A stretch of DNA of 64,000 bases. Source: Sepioteuthis lessoniana (Eukaryota; Mollusca; Cephalopoda; Myopsida; Loliginidae). How positions within the stretch are numbered: position 1 is the first letter of the stretch; the number at the start of each line of letters is the position of its first letter. The notes below the pieces were generated by a model, which worked only from the letters and a program-made list of their open reading frames with translations, did no database searches and was not told where the DNA came from. The translations under genes and the position numbers were made by a program. The stretch spans positions 63,970,028 through 64,034,027 of the forward strand of contig OY757924.1 of NCBI GenBank assembly GCA_963585895.1, given 5' to 3'. Below, piece by piece: positions 10,067-21,494 of the stretch.

Positions 10067-11046
10067 ATTAATCTTCGGTTAATTTCTCCTTTGAAAGTTC
10101 TCGATAGAAAATTACATTATGGACTAGAAGTGAATAAAGAAAGGATATTTCTACGACAAGAATAAATATCTTTATCGGAGAGGTATTGTAGCGTAGTCAC
10201 CGATTACTGCGATGTCAGTGGTTGCTAATCTTCAGAAGATGCTGGAAAAGACATAAATACATATACAACTACATTTTAGCGTTGAAACCTCGTTGCTATA
10301 ATCTATCGGTTAGGCCTCTGATGTCATGGGATCAAGAAAAAACGTATAACAGACATAAGGTTGGTACGGCTTGTTTGGTGTTTTTAATAACATGTCATTT
10401 CTTGTATCTTTGATTTGTTCCACCTTATATATGTGTGTGTGTGTGTGTGTATTTATTAACCCCTCCACATGAGCATGATGAGACTGTCAACTGTTTTAGA
10501 AGGTATTAACATGTTGGGGTTCTTAGTTTGTCCTTTTCCTAGATTATTTACTCTATTAAGGCAAAAGAGCATTGTCGAGCCAACCGTTTCCCAATAAGTA
10601 GAGGAAGAATGAACACATTTCCTACTGCGATCACCATGACACATTATAAGCGACTAATATAAGTGAGAGTGAGCTAAAAAGCTTACGAGTGGAAAAGTTC
10701 ATAGGATTCATTCATATTTGCGGTTTAAATTTTTAACCATGAGATCAAAACACTGTTACAACGATATAAAATTAAACATCATTTGATCAAGTCCCATGAA
10801 AGTATCTTTGTCTGCATATAAACATTTCAGCCTACCCTGTGTATATATACGTATATGTTTATACGTTTTTAGTGATTATCCAACTCCCACTTCTGCTTCT
10901 TGGAGGTTAAACGTAAATAATGACTTCAGGAAGAGGATCCGGGTGCTATATAAAGTATAGTTTATTAAACATAACCTCCTGGAAAATATGTTGAACACTG
11001 ATTTTTTTTTTCCGGGCTGCTACCATTCTAGATAACTTAGGTTTAT
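10067..11046. other. No recognised feature; short (GT)n at 10426-10451
   Basis: AT-rich. Reading frames at 10222-10413 (+) and 10456-10644 (-) are short and lack recognisable domains. Confidence 0.5.
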
Positions 11047-11574
11047 GGTTTGATTTACTTTGGTTTTATGGCATATCAACCATTTCAGGTTATTTAATGC
11101 CAAATTCATTTTTATTCATATTAACTGATCAATTTCACAAAATTCAATTTAACTCATAGTTGAAGTGTCAAAAACATGTCTATTCCAAGCTATTCAGTTT
11201 AGTCAACAAAGTTAAATGGCTCCTGGTATTGCTGTGTATCACTAACAATTTAGTTAAACATCAGTTATTTATTTACACACAGTTAATTGTAAAATTAATT
11301 GTAAAAACAGTTCTGTTTCAAAAAATCCTGTTGGGCAAAGGACCCAGCTTAGGGCTATTTGACCCAAAGATAGGACCCTATCAAGTGTTACCACTCCGTG
11401 ACAGAGGGAACCTGGGAGCGATGGTAATGAAAGGGTACTCCGTAATGCCAAAAAGTCTAGCATTACTACAGTCTCACCATCAGATTAATGCCATATCTTG
11501 GACACCCGTGGGGGGTGTCTTACTCCTCTGTAGAAAAGTACTTTGTCTATTCTACTGCCCCAGCCGACTAGGCC
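11047..11574 (-). mobile_element. Element C, nearly complete
   Basis: On the minus strand it begins GCCTAGTCGGCTGGGGCAG, passes through the conserved head and GGTAACACTTGATAGGGTCC, then the variable AAACTGAAT/AGAACTGTTT units. It ends in TTAAATAACC, GGTTGATATGCCATAAAACC. The open frame of 151 residues on the other strand is only an antisense reading of this repeat. Confidence 0.92.
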
Positions 11575-11991
11575 ATAAAAACCTAGATATTTGTGACCTG
11601 GTACCATATACTTAAAATATTACATTTTTTTAGCATATTCATGTCAACAGAAGAAGGGTGTCAATATTTTGAAAAACGGCTTGCTCTGCAGAACGGTGAA
11701 TTGAATTGATATAACAATAAGAGGGTATTTCAAAAGTCCACTAAATGTCTTTTAATAAAGGGGACAAGTTCGTGGACTGTTTTCGCTGGGCAGTAAGGTT
11801 GTCACATGTTAAAAGGCCTGAAGTCTCAGATAAACCAAAGGAATATCTAAAACAGAGCTTTTCAATATTTTTTTACTTGATAACCCATTTGTAACCAAAT
11901 TTTATTTCTATTCCATTTCCATTCAAAGCCTAATAAATAATTATTTAACAATACTATTTTCATTAGTAAAGAATCAATAAACTAAAAATTT
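11575..11991. other. No recognised feature
   Basis: AT-rich spacer between two C elements. Confidence 0.5.
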
Positions 11992-12435
11992 CCGGGTCTG
12001 CTGGGGTTTTAGAATACACCAGCTTTTTCACTGCAGACAGATGAGACCCCACCCCCAACGTGAGTCCTGGATATGAACAATCTTATGATGAGGTTTCACT
12101 AATAATGGAGTTTCGGGGAATGCGGAGTATTCATTCGTTGCGATCGTCCCCAATTCTATTCTGAATTTTTTGAAATAGAACTGTTTTTGACAATGAAACT
12201 GTATTTATGCTAAACTGAAATAATTGAAATAGAACTGTTTTTGAAATCGAAACTGGATCTTTATGCTAAACTGAATTGCTTGAAATGGAACTGTTTTTGA
12301 CATTTAACTGTGAGTAAGCAAAAAGAATTCTTATACTAAACTGAATTATTTGAAACAGAACTGTTTATATGTATAAAAACGAATTTGGCATTTACAGCCT
12401 ACAATGGTTGATGTGCCACAAAACCAATCCAAAAA
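11992..12435 (+). mobile_element. Element C
   Basis: Head GGGTCTGCTGGGGTTTTAG and GAGTCCTGGATATGA. The GGTCC-to-tail part of the head is abbreviated. Several GAATTGCTTGAAATGGAACTG-like units follow, then the shared tail ending TTGATGTGCCACAAAACC. Confidence 0.88.
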
Positions 12436-13222
12436 TACTAAAGCACTTTGAATTCTTTAGTTATGATTTTCTGGAAAGCATGAGCTTTCTGGGATCACTA
12501 GCATTTCCTTACTAGCTTGTGAGTTCAATCAGAAATCATTACGTTCTGAATTCGAATTGCTTTGCTTTTTGCTTGTTTAAATAATCTACGAGGCTAAATC
12601 AAGATTTCAACATTGAGGAACATGGAAAATCTAATAAATGGGCTCAACAATTGCCGAAAGCCGGGAATATTTAGCAACAGTTATTTTCGTTCATCCAGTG
12701 ATATCCAATTCTTTTAAATGAGTACACAGGCTCCGCTTCAAGTTAGAAAATCATTTTAATATTTTTTTATTTTATTTTAAGAAAGTTATCTAAATTTGCA
12801 CTTTCCCCTTTCAACATCAAATGGAGAAATAATCCATTCCCAAATGTCTTTGAATAGAATATCCTTGAATCGAACTTTAAAGTCTTCTCACATATTTATA
12901 ATCGGGTTTACATCAATAAAGAAATCTTTATTTGCTAATACAAACTAGTAAACACATTCTCTATGGAGCTCTATTCTTTACTTACCTGCAAACATGTTAT
13001 TCACCCTACGGGTCTATTTTGGTCTCTTTTAGAAGCATTGATTGATATGATTTTTCCTATGGTAATATTGTTAATTTGTAATTTCCTTTTAACTATTACA
13101 TGAATTTTTTTATATATTCGTGTACAAGAAATATGGATTTAGATAATGCTGTTTTTTTTTCCGTATTGTAAGATCTAACGAAGATATATGGCTATACAAT
13201 TATTACACATTTTTAAAAAACT
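12436..13222. other. No recognised feature
   Basis: AT-rich unique-looking DNA. Confidence 0.5.
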
Positions 13223-13223
13223 C

Positions 13224-13456
13224 GGTTTTGGTTTCTTTGTTTAATGACATATCAACCTTCGTTGGTTATTTGATCCCAAAGCCCTCCTTGTAGAAAAAAC
13301 AGCAGCGGTACTGCTAAACCATAGCTGGTAAGAAAAGATAACAACTTTCCGAAAAATAATAGTCCGAAAGTGAACGTGATTGCGCGACTGGATTTGGATC
13401 TCACTTATTCCGTGGCGGCAGTCCAGCGATTTAATCATTACGTCACGGTAACTACC
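13224..13456 (-). mobile_element. SINE-A
   Basis: Tail at the low end (GGTTTCTTTGTTTAATGACA, GGTTATTTGATCCCAAAGCC), head at the high end (GCAGTCCAGCGATTTAATCA, TTACGTCACGG). Box B is altered (CTGGATTTGGATC). Confidence 0.9.
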
Positions 13457-13570
13457 CCATTAATGACTGTCAATAAGTTCAATTAATAACATTCAATGAA
13501 ATTTTATTAATTATGTAAGTAAAACAAAACGTTATTTTTCTTATGTAATTTGAAAATTTCATATCTTTCC

Positions 13571-13800
13571 GGTTATTGCCCAGTCGGCTGGGACAGTAGC
13601 TTCTCTGCAGAGGGGTAAGACCCCTATCAGACTGCTTTCCAGGATATGACACGGAACAATCTGATCCTAAGGTTCGAGTGTTGGTGGAGATTTGGGGAAT
13701 GCAGAGTAACCCTTCATTGCCATCGCTCCCAGGTCCACACATACCAGAGTGGTAACTCCTGATAGGGGTCCTATTTATGGCTTAAAAAGAACTATACTGA
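13571..13800 (+). mobile_element. Element C, head only
   Basis: Starts CCCAGTCGGCTGGGACAG, with GCAGAGGGGTAAGACCCC, GGAATGCAGAGTAACCC and CTGATAGGGGTCCTAT. Tail units and the terminal hairpin are missing. Confidence 0.88.
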
Positions 13801-13854
13801 GGTTTCTTGAGTTTATTGTTGTTGGGTTATTTTTTTTCATTTAAACTTCGTATT

Positions 13855-14432
13855 TATTATCATCATCATCACCATGTCATGCCACCAGCACGGATAACAC
13901 TGTCCCTCTCTCACCACTTTTCCCTATCGTTCATCGTCTATGGCAGGTCTTCAGGGCTACATCCTGTATCCTCACATAGCTGCTGCATGTATGTTCGAGC
14001 TGGTCGCCCTGCTTTTGCTCGGCCATATGTGGGGGTCCATAGGAGTACATCACTTATGAGCTCGTCCCTGCTTCTCCAGCAGTGTCCTGCATGTCTGCTT
14101 TGTCTAACTTGGATAGTTTTCGTGATGGGAGATAGGTAGCCGTATAGTTGGTGCTTTGTGGGGTGTTGCCTCTAGGGCTTGTTCAATATTGCTCGCAGAA
14201 TTCTTGTGTAATTGCCTCCTAGCTTTTTCTCCAGCCGTTTTGTTAGCGTCCAAGTAGTGCATCTATATAGCAATATTGATACGACCGCTGCTTGGAAGAA
14301 ACTGCGTTTCATTTTATCGTCAGGTCTAACTTCCAAATCATCAATAGCTTATCGATAGCTGTCAATGCCTTCGTTAGCCGCTTATCGATGTGTTTTTTGG
14401 TTGATGAGACACTGCTTCCTAAGGAGGCGAAC
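13855..14432 (-). mobile_element. LINE-X 3' end
   Basis: The minus strand encodes a decayed RT C-terminus (LGSSVSSTKKHIDKRL then LTAIDKLLMIWKLDL), then a region matching the other LINE-X ends, and finishes in repeated ATGATG next to an ATGACA-type run. The trinucleotide tail is like RTE-clade non-LTR retrotransposons; clade is inferred. Confidence 0.85.
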
Positions 14433-14433
14433 T

Positions 14434-15205
14434 TGTCTATGTTAAACTTAATTGCTTGAAATAGAACTGTTTTGATATCTAAACTGTGTATTTTGCTTAA
14501 CTGAATTATCTGAAATAAAACTGTTTTGTCCTTAACTCTGTGTATTGCCAAGTCGGCTGGGGCGGTAGAATACATCGACTGCACTTCTGCAAAGGGGTAT
14601 GACCCCCAACGCGTGTCCAGTATATGACAATAAAAAAATCTGATGGTGAGGTTCCAGAAATGCTGGAGTTTTGGGGAATGCGAAGCACCCCTTCATTGCC
14701 ATTGCTCCTAATCCCACACTAGCCAAGTATGGTAGCACCTGATCGGGCCTTCTCTTTTGGTTAAATGGAAGTAAACTGCATACTTATGCTAAACTGAATT
14801 GTTTGAATTAGAACTATTCGATTAAATTGAATAGCTTGAAATAGAATTGATTTTGACCATTAAACTGAGTACTTACATTAAAACAGTACACTTATGTAAA
14901 ACTGAATTGTTTGAACTGGAACTGTTCTTGGCATTGAAACTGTACTTACGCTAAACCGATTTTTTAAAATATAGAACTGTTTTGACATTTAACTGTGTAA
15001 AAAACATCTATACTTATACTAACCTGAATCCCCTGATTTAGAACTGTTTGAATAAACTGATTATCTCGAAAGAGAAATTTTTTGGACTATTAAACTGCGT
15101 ACTGATGATAAACTGAATTGTTTGAAATAGAATAGATTATTTGTCTAAAATGGATTTGGCATTAAATAACCTGCAAAGGTTGATATGCAATAAAACCCAA
15201 CCAAC
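14434..15205 (+). mobile_element. Element C, with an extra tail fragment in front
   Basis: 14438-14540 is a headless piece of C tail units (GAAATAGAACTGTTTTGATA, AACTGAATTATCTGAAATA). It is followed by a complete C starting GCCAAGTCGGCTGGGGC at 14547. That copy has about eight tail units and the terminal TTAAATAACCTGC, GGTTGATATGC, AAAACCCAACCAACC. Confidence 0.88.
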
Positions 15206-15270
15206 CACCCAACCAAATATTTACGTTTAGTCACGCCTTGTTACATGTCCTTCCAATGATATTTTTTTTA

Positions 15271-15510
15271 TCCCAGTCGACTGTGACGTTAGAATTAACA
15301 GACTGGGTTTCAGCAGAAGGGTAAGATCTCCCCTACCAACGGTATGACACTCAAAAATCTGTTGGTTAGCCTGCAGTAATTCTGGAGCTCTAGGAAATGT
15401 GAAGTACCTCTTCATTGGCATTGCTCCCAGATCCTTTCTGACCCGATGGGCAACACCTGATAGTGTCTTATCTTTCGACCAAATAGAAATATTTGACATT
15501 CAAATTTTAT
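15271..15510 (+). mobile_element. Element C, head only, diverged
   Basis: CCCAGTCGACTGTGACG, GTAAGATCTCCCC, ACTCAAAAATCTGTTGG, CAACACCTGATAGTGTC. No tail hairpin. Confidence 0.8.
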
Positions 15511-15990
15511 GCAAATATTTGGACATACGACATCATTTAAACTTAGTAATTCAACCACTTTTGGTGAAAGAAATATCTGAATCGACACTGATTGTATTCC
15601 AATGAAAGAGAGACCTGGTGTCGCATACTCCTAGTGGCAGAAAGATTGAGTAAAGATACAATTATATCCCTTGTAAAGTATAGGGTATTTCAGAAAAAGT
15701 ATATACTTTTTTATTAAAAAAAATTGACAAGTTCCCGTGCTAAACATCTAAATTTTTTCTAGCAGCATGCAGAGAAACAACTCTAAATCATTCGTTTACT
15801 TTTAAATGATTTTTCTTTATTCTGCTTGAAAGAAAAAAAAAACTTAAATATTACAAAAAAAAATTTGGATCTTTTTTTCACATCTGCTTTTAAATTTTAG
15901 GCAGTCGGAATGCGAACTGGTCAAGGTATTTGGTTAAGAAATGATAGCCACATACTTTTATATACCTCGTATTTTAAGTAAAATCTTTCG
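15511..15990. other. No recognised feature
   Basis: AT-rich DNA with long oligo-A runs. Confidence 0.5.
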
Positions 15991-16242
15991 GATAGAGATT
16001 GATAAAAGTGTGAATTTTTCTTACGTGATAGAGATTGATAAAAATGTGAATTTTTCTTACTTGATAGAGATTGATAAAAATGTGAATTTTTCTTACTTGA
16101 TAGAGATTGATAAAAATGTGAATTTTTCTTACTTGATAGAGATTGATAAAAATGTGAATTTTTCTTACTTGATAGAGATTGATAAAAATGTGAATTTTTC
16201 TTACTTGATAGAGATTGATAAAAATGTGAATTTTTCTTACTT
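15991..16242 (+). repeat. 36-bp minisatellite, 7 copies
   Basis: Units start at 15991, 16027, 16063, 16099, 16135, 16171 and 16207, each beginning GATAGAGATTGATAAAA. The later units are identical, while the first two carry single-base variants. Because 36 is a multiple of three the array is open in one frame (EIDKNVNFSYLI repeated) from 15941 to 16306; I see no sign that this is a gene. Confidence 0.97.
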
Positions 16243-16329
16243 GAGGCTTAATAGAGTATTAAGCAAAAGGAAATGTCAAAATCATCGCAATATTAAATGT
16301 CCATGATTTTCAGTTTCCTGTACATTGCA

Positions 16330-16333
<4 letters not shown>

Positions 16334-16401
<68 letters not shown>
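16334..16401. repeat. (TA)n microsatellite
   Basis: 68 bp of TA, just downstream of the minisatellite. Confidence 0.97.
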
Positions 16402-16408
<7 letters not shown>

Positions 16409-16489
16409 ATAATTTGTTTGAAGCATTGCATAAATTATTGTTTTTATTGCATTTATTTTGAAGGCAATTTCATTTTAACAACTAGTAAA

Positions 16490-17480
16490 ATCCCCACTAG
16501 TTTCTATAGAAAATCCAGCACTAAATAACTCTTTGTGCATTTCAAATCAGCGCTTCCTCTCAGTGCCAAAACAAATCACATTAGAAATTAAATTAAACGA
16601 ATTCACAATAGATGTAGCAAGAAAAGAAATTACACACACCATACACTGTATAAAGACCCTCAGAAACAATGATTATCCTATATCAATCATACAACATGTA
16701 AATAATAATAATAAATAACGGAAAATACACATACCCTGTTACTTGAAACTACTACATTTCAGAGAAATTATCACCAACGAAATAACCAGGGCTGTTTACA
16801 AGGAAGGACTAGATATGCAAATGACCAACTCTGAGCCTTCACTACGCCAATACCAAACGAATAAGAATATTGTCACAACATACACTCTGGCCAACTGTCC
16901 AATAAGACATCTAAATATAAGCCAAGCATCTTACACTAATTATCGGTCAATTTGTTTACAATGCCATAATTTTTATATAGGAAGTACAAGCAGAATCCTC
17001 CTCTCCTCATATGTATTAAAGAAAACCTCGACAAACGTGCATTCTAATTCCATAAACATTTAATTGAATGCAAAAAAAAACATTTTTTTTAAATTAGAAG
17101 TATTATAACGTAATGTAGGTTATCACAGAATTATAGAGGTTTTCGTAATAGCCAAGTTCACCCTCAGATTAACAGTAGAGCGGAATTAAATACTGAATTT
17201 ATCATTAATTAATATGAACAGTTTTTAAATACATATTTACATTTTTTTAAAATCATTACTCACTTTAACAGCAGATTATAATTTAACATTAAATTGATTA
17301 TTACTATAAAAAATTAAATTGATTAGGGCAAGGGAATTCACGTCTCTTCCACGTGGTCTTTCAACACCCCACATGGTACCATGGTTACAACAACCAACAT
17401 AACGTTCTATTATAAAAGCCCCTGATGATGAAGTTTTCTACATTGAAATTGATTAGATCCTAAATAATCATTTTGCATTG
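16490..17480 (+). mobile_element. Penelope-like retroelement, 3' fragment
   Basis: It contains the GIY-YIG endonuclease end of a Penelope-type polymerase (see the pseudogene entry) and a 3' non-coding segment to about 17480 (CATGGTACCATGGTTAC, CCCCTGATGATGAAG, GATTAGATCC). The reverse-transcriptase part is absent: a 5'-truncated dead copy. Confidence 0.75.
16533..17062 (+). pseudogene. Penelope-like endonuclease remnant (GIY-YIG)
   Basis: There are two frames. 16533-16715 includes LNEFTIDVARKEITHTIHCI. 16743-17062 includes FREIITNEITRAVYKEGLD, SEPSLRQYQTNK and the GIY-YIG core CHNFYIGSTSR preceded by YRSICLQ. A frameshift near 16700-16743 separates them. The usual residues after STSR (a TRIKEH-like motif) are lost. 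Family knowledge: this domain follows the RT in Penelope-like elements. Confidence 0.8.
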
Positions 17481-17526
17481 CGTTAGCCTTCCAAATAAAG
17501 ACAATAAAATAGATTATAAATATAGA

Positions 17527-17972
17527 AATGTATTTCAAAATAGGTAGGTCTATGAAGAGATTTGTCTTCTTTTGAATTTATTTTGTTCTTACATACGTAT
17601 TATATAGGTGTGTGTTTCCAGCTTGTTGCTTTCTTCAGAGAAAGTGAACCCCCAAACCACTCGAAGACACACACACAAACATATAAAATATCAAAGAGAG
17701 GTAAGCAGACAAAAGTAAACACAGTCTAAGAAAAAGGGAGAATAATATCTATTTAAAACCCACAACCACACGGAAAAACATTCAAACTGCGAACAAGAGA
17801 GAGTTCAAGTCTCATTGAGTACTCCATTAACAAGGCCTCGTGACACATAGGTTCTCTGACGAAAGCAACAAGCTGGAAACACATACATATATAACACGTA
17901 TGTAAGACCAAAACAAATACCTTAAAAAATACAAATCTCTTCGTAGACCTACCTATTTTAAAATACACTTTT
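17527..17972. repeat. Fold-back element, about 120-bp inverted arms
   Basis: Left arm 17527-17642 and right arm 17851-17972 are inverted repeats with a 208-bp spacer. They share AAAATAGGTAGGTCTA, CTTACATACGT and a perfect 21-bp core ending CCAGCTTGTTGCTTTC. Read as RNA this would form a long hairpin. It may be a MITE-like or fold-back transposon. Confidence 0.85.
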
Positions 17973-18094
17973 ATTCTTTCTTTGGACCTACAACGGACAT
18001 TTTTATATATAGATATATATATAATTGTTGCGTGCGTGTTTAATTTATTGAGTTGTTTTATGAAAAACATAATCAGATTTAGTCATGTATTTTC

Positions 18095-18545
18095 TTCCGG
18101 TCGGCACGCTCTTGGCTTTTAGCTTTTTGCGAGGCCCGGGGCCTGTCTGGACCTTAGCCCGGAGCGTGGCTCTGGAAAAGGAACAATGGCAGACTTGGGG
18201 CCTTTAATTAGGCACCTAGTTTCGACTAGGCTACCTTCGGGTGGGCGAGCTGCATTTTTGTCTCCTTTGTCCCCCATGTACGGCACTAGACCAAGCGTCT
18301 AGTTTAAGCCGTAAACTGGCACACGTGCCCGGACCGACACCTGGGTTCGTGAAACTGCTTGCCTCATCAGGCTCACATTGCACTAAGTGAGCCGATGAGC
18401 AGCACTGACAAGCAGGGTTCGAGTCTCGATTCGTTCCCGACCTCCCCTCCCCTTTATCCTTACTTTAATCGGCCTTCGGGCTTTTGACCTTGTGTCAAAT
18501 CGTGTCTGGTGGGAGGCAGTGACAAATAAACGGCACGCGAGATCA
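18095..18545 (+). mobile_element. E element, GC-rich tRNA-like SINE
   Basis: Clearly GC-richer than the surroundings. It has a box B-like GGGTTCGAGTCTC at about 18416 and ends in a tail (TTTTGACCTTGTGTCAAATC) related to the D family tail at 56400 and 60330. The 5' part (GGGGCCTGTCTGGACC, GACTAGGCTACCTTCGG) is not a recognised RNA. Exact ends are uncertain. Confidence 0.6.
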
Positions 18546-19087
18546 TTGTTATTAAAATGCCCAGATATAACTAAGAAACATAGAATAATCTTTTGGTTTA
18601 CCTGATTTAATTACAAGTCCACCTTAATCAATGCTTTATTTTTTATGAAAAACCTATTTTGCCGTTATATCCCTATAATTTCGAGTACCTTTTAATTTTT
18701 TTTTCCAAATTCTAAATCTTCTTTGTATAACCGAAAAAAATATGATGCATAGAGTTGAATAGGTGGATGCACGTCTTTCCCAGGGCAGTAGCGCTATGTA
18801 AAAGCCAAACAGCTTCGTATAGGATTTGAAATTGCGTTTCCATTTCTATTTTCTTTCAATGATTATCATTTATCTATTGAATGGGTGTATCAGTCTTCAT
18901 CAAATTATTACATGTCTTTAGATTCATCTGGCGTTATATTTCTATAACCATTCCTTATATATTAAAAAAGTATCCAAAATGTAGAAATATCAGTCACCAT
19001 CAATTTCTTTCCGGGATTATTACGCTTCTGTCTCAAAGCGTTTTAAATGAAAAAAAAATACCTAGATGTATTTGTAGATGCGTATAT
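18546..19087. other. No recognised feature
   Basis: AT-rich; a frame at 18881-19234 runs into the adjacent SINE-B and is not a gene. Confidence 0.5.
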
Positions 19088-19320
19088 AAAAGTAAGTTGG
19101 CGACCTCAGCCGAGGGCTACCAGATGGCTCCCTTTTCAAGAGGTACAACACCGAGGTGTAGGGGAGGGCGCAACTCCTTTCCTTGGATTGCTCCACTTTA
19201 CCCTGGATACATACCTTATATTGCTGAGTGTTAAGCAAGAAGGTATCAAGTACCATTTTAAAACTCTTTATTAGGACGTGACCTGGGATTGAACCCAGGT
19301 CTCCCGGACCATTGGCGAAG
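19088..19320 (-). mobile_element. SINE-B, head joined to (TA)n
   Basis: Tail end AGTTGGCGACCTCAGCCGAG at the low side. Box B is GGGTTCAATCCC (minus) at about 19290, and the head breaks off at GGCGAAG where the (TA)n array begins. Box A is therefore mostly lost. Confidence 0.92.
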
Positions 19321-19323
19321 AAA

Positions 19324-19325
<2 letters not shown>

Positions 19326-19362
<37 letters not shown>
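19326..19362. repeat. (TA)n microsatellite
   Basis: 37 bp of TA between a SINE-B head and a SINE-A tail. Confidence 0.95.
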
Positions 19363-19365
<3 letters not shown>

Positions 19366-19366
<1 letters not shown>

Positions 19367-19565
19367 GTGTAGGTTTGGGCTTAATTTAATGGCTTACCAA
19401 ACTTGGATTTTCACGGCCGAAATCATCCTTGAAGAATCAATGCAGTCATACTATTTAACTCATAGTTTGGAGGATAAGAGGATTAATATCTTTCTTAAAT
19501 AAATATATTAGTACGGCGCAAGTTCGAACTCACTCACTTCAAAACCGAAGTCCAGTACTCTTCAA
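19366..19565 (-). mobile_element. SINE-A, diverged
   Basis: TTAATTTAATGGCTTACCAA at the tail; ATCCTTGAAGAATCAATGCA, TTTAACTCATAGTTTGGAGG; AAGTTCGAACTCA near box B; AAGTCCAGTACTCTTC at the head. Confidence 0.85.
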
Positions 19566-19574
19566 ATTAAGTCC

Positions 19575-19579
<5 letters not shown>

Positions 19580-19629
<50 letters not shown>
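19580..19629. repeat. (TA)n microsatellite
   Basis: 50 bp of TA. Confidence 0.97.
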
Positions 19630-19632
<3 letters not shown>

Positions 19633-21186
19633 CGTTTTTAGCTTATATTCTGTACATTTCTATTTCTTTATTTTTTATTAATCGGCTGTGTGTCAATGAA
19701 TATCCGTATGAGTACTGACATACTGAGTTATTTTTTGTCACTTTTGTTTGTCACAATTTCAATCATTTACCTTTCATTTAAATCTTTTTCAAAACAATTT
19801 TTTTTCAGATTATTTTCCTTGCTGTCGGCTTTCTGACTTCAAAGCACAAAAATACGTGACATCTTGATCTGCGCCATCATATTGTTTGCTTTTAGTTTTG
19901 TTTCGAACGTTTTATTTTACTATCAAAAGATTTGTTCTTCATCATCGTCAACATTATACGTATTCTCTTATTATTATCAGTATCCTCCCCATTCGTCTTG
20001 TTATTTGATATCTTTTTCAATGTTATAGATTGTAATCAGTAACCACAGGTCTCTTCCTTTCTCTTGAAATATTCGTATATTTACCGTCGAGGTTAATAAA
20101 ATTGTGATGCTATTTGTCATAATTATCCACCGAAAAAAAAACTATCATTTTTTTTTTTTGGATTAACCTTCGTCCTAATACCATTTGGAAAAGCAGGAAT
20201 CCAAGTATTCTTCTCACAAGGAAATTAGATGGACAGAGTAGGTTTTAAAACTTAGTAATGACAAGTGGTCTAAGACACTTAACTGAAACATGCAGGGATG
20301 GGATGAGTAGTTTTGAAGAAAAAAGGAGGATAGGAGATAAAAAAACAAAACAAAACAAGACAATGCTTTGAGAAAAATATTCAAATTCTGAAAAAGATAG
20401 TAAGAATACAGGAATATGGACATAGCATAAATGCACATAAAAAAGAGAACTTTAAAAAAAAACTTAGACTTACTTTCTGTGAGACTATTTCTACACTATA
20501 TTCTCTGTTTTATTTTTTGCAAATATTGTCTACTTTCACTTACCAAGAAATATCCAGTAGAAAAGGGTAGTATAAGAAATGATTCATCTCGAATATTATT
20601 GAATTGGGTCAATTTTTTAACATAATATTCGTTACTGTCAAGACAGTATTCGATTGGTATTTCTATACTTGAATCTCATTGGTTGAAAAAGTCATCAGCA
20701 ATAGATATAACCTACTCATATTTAATTTTAAGCCAGTAATCTATTCAGGTACACTATCACATTTTTATACCTGGCCATATGAAAAGCATTGATCTGATTA
20801 TATTTGTCGACGTGAAGGAAAACAAAATGGTGTCTAATATCCCACTGCATGATTTTTCGTTGATAAAATTTCTGTATCAAAAACTGTTTAAAGCTTAAAT
20901 TCCTTCTGATTTAGTGATAGAAGAAAACTAACATGTCTATGCAAAAAATTAGATCAGATCTCTCAAAGTTAAAATTTTAACAAGTAGATTTTCTGACAGG
21001 CTTCTTTAAATAACCAAAAGGTAATTACGTATATAAATATTTAGAAACATTTGTGAGAACAAATATTAACGTGATTATTGTGACTGAAAAAGAAATTGCT
21101 TGGATGTTTATTATCATGTACTTTCATTTCAAACATTTGTTTTGTTGTTTAGTCTGTCAGTCGAATTCATAAAATTTGTTTTGTGG
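19630..21186. other. No recognised feature
   Basis: 1.5 kb of AT-rich DNA with T- and A-runs; small frames at 20214-20438 have no recognisable domains. Confidence 0.5.
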
Positions 21187-21262
21187 TGCACACACAGTCA
21201 CACACACACATATATAAATAAGAATGTGCGTATATATATATATAAAGGTGTGTGTGCGTGTT

Positions 21263-21360
<98 letters not shown>

Positions 21361-21361
21361 G

Positions 21362-21396
<35 letters not shown>

Positions 21397-21450
21397 GGTG
21401 TGTGTGAGTATATATATATATATATATATATAAGAATGTGTATGTGTGTG

Positions 21451-21492
<42 letters not shown>
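21187..21492. repeat. Compound (CA)/(TA)/(TG) microsatellite
   Basis: Six or more alternating blocks of (TA)n and (TG)n/(CA)n over 306 bp, all purine-pyrimidine alternating. Long [12 protein letters not shown] frames on both strands are artefacts. Confidence 0.97.

Positions 21493-21494
<2 letters not shown>

Noticed and set aside
11160..11615. 151-residue plus-strand frame
   Set aside because: Lies within a minus-strand element C; several other C copies give similar meaningless frames.
15991..16242. CRISPR array (36-bp repeats)
   Set aside because: Repeats are directly contiguous with no spacers, and the genome is eukaryotic.
15941..16306. 121-codon open frame as a repeat protein gene
   Set aside because: It exists only because the 36-bp minisatellite period is divisible by three; no flanking coding signal or conserved domain.
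17415..17455. Hammerhead at CCTGATGATG...GAAA in the Penelope-like 3' region
   Set aside because: The bases between CTGATGA and GAAA do not form a stem II and no stem III/cleavage triplet follows.
18360..18400. Hammerhead on the minus strand of the E element (CTGATGAGG...GAAC)
   Set aside because: GAAC replaces the invariant GAAA and stem II does not pair.
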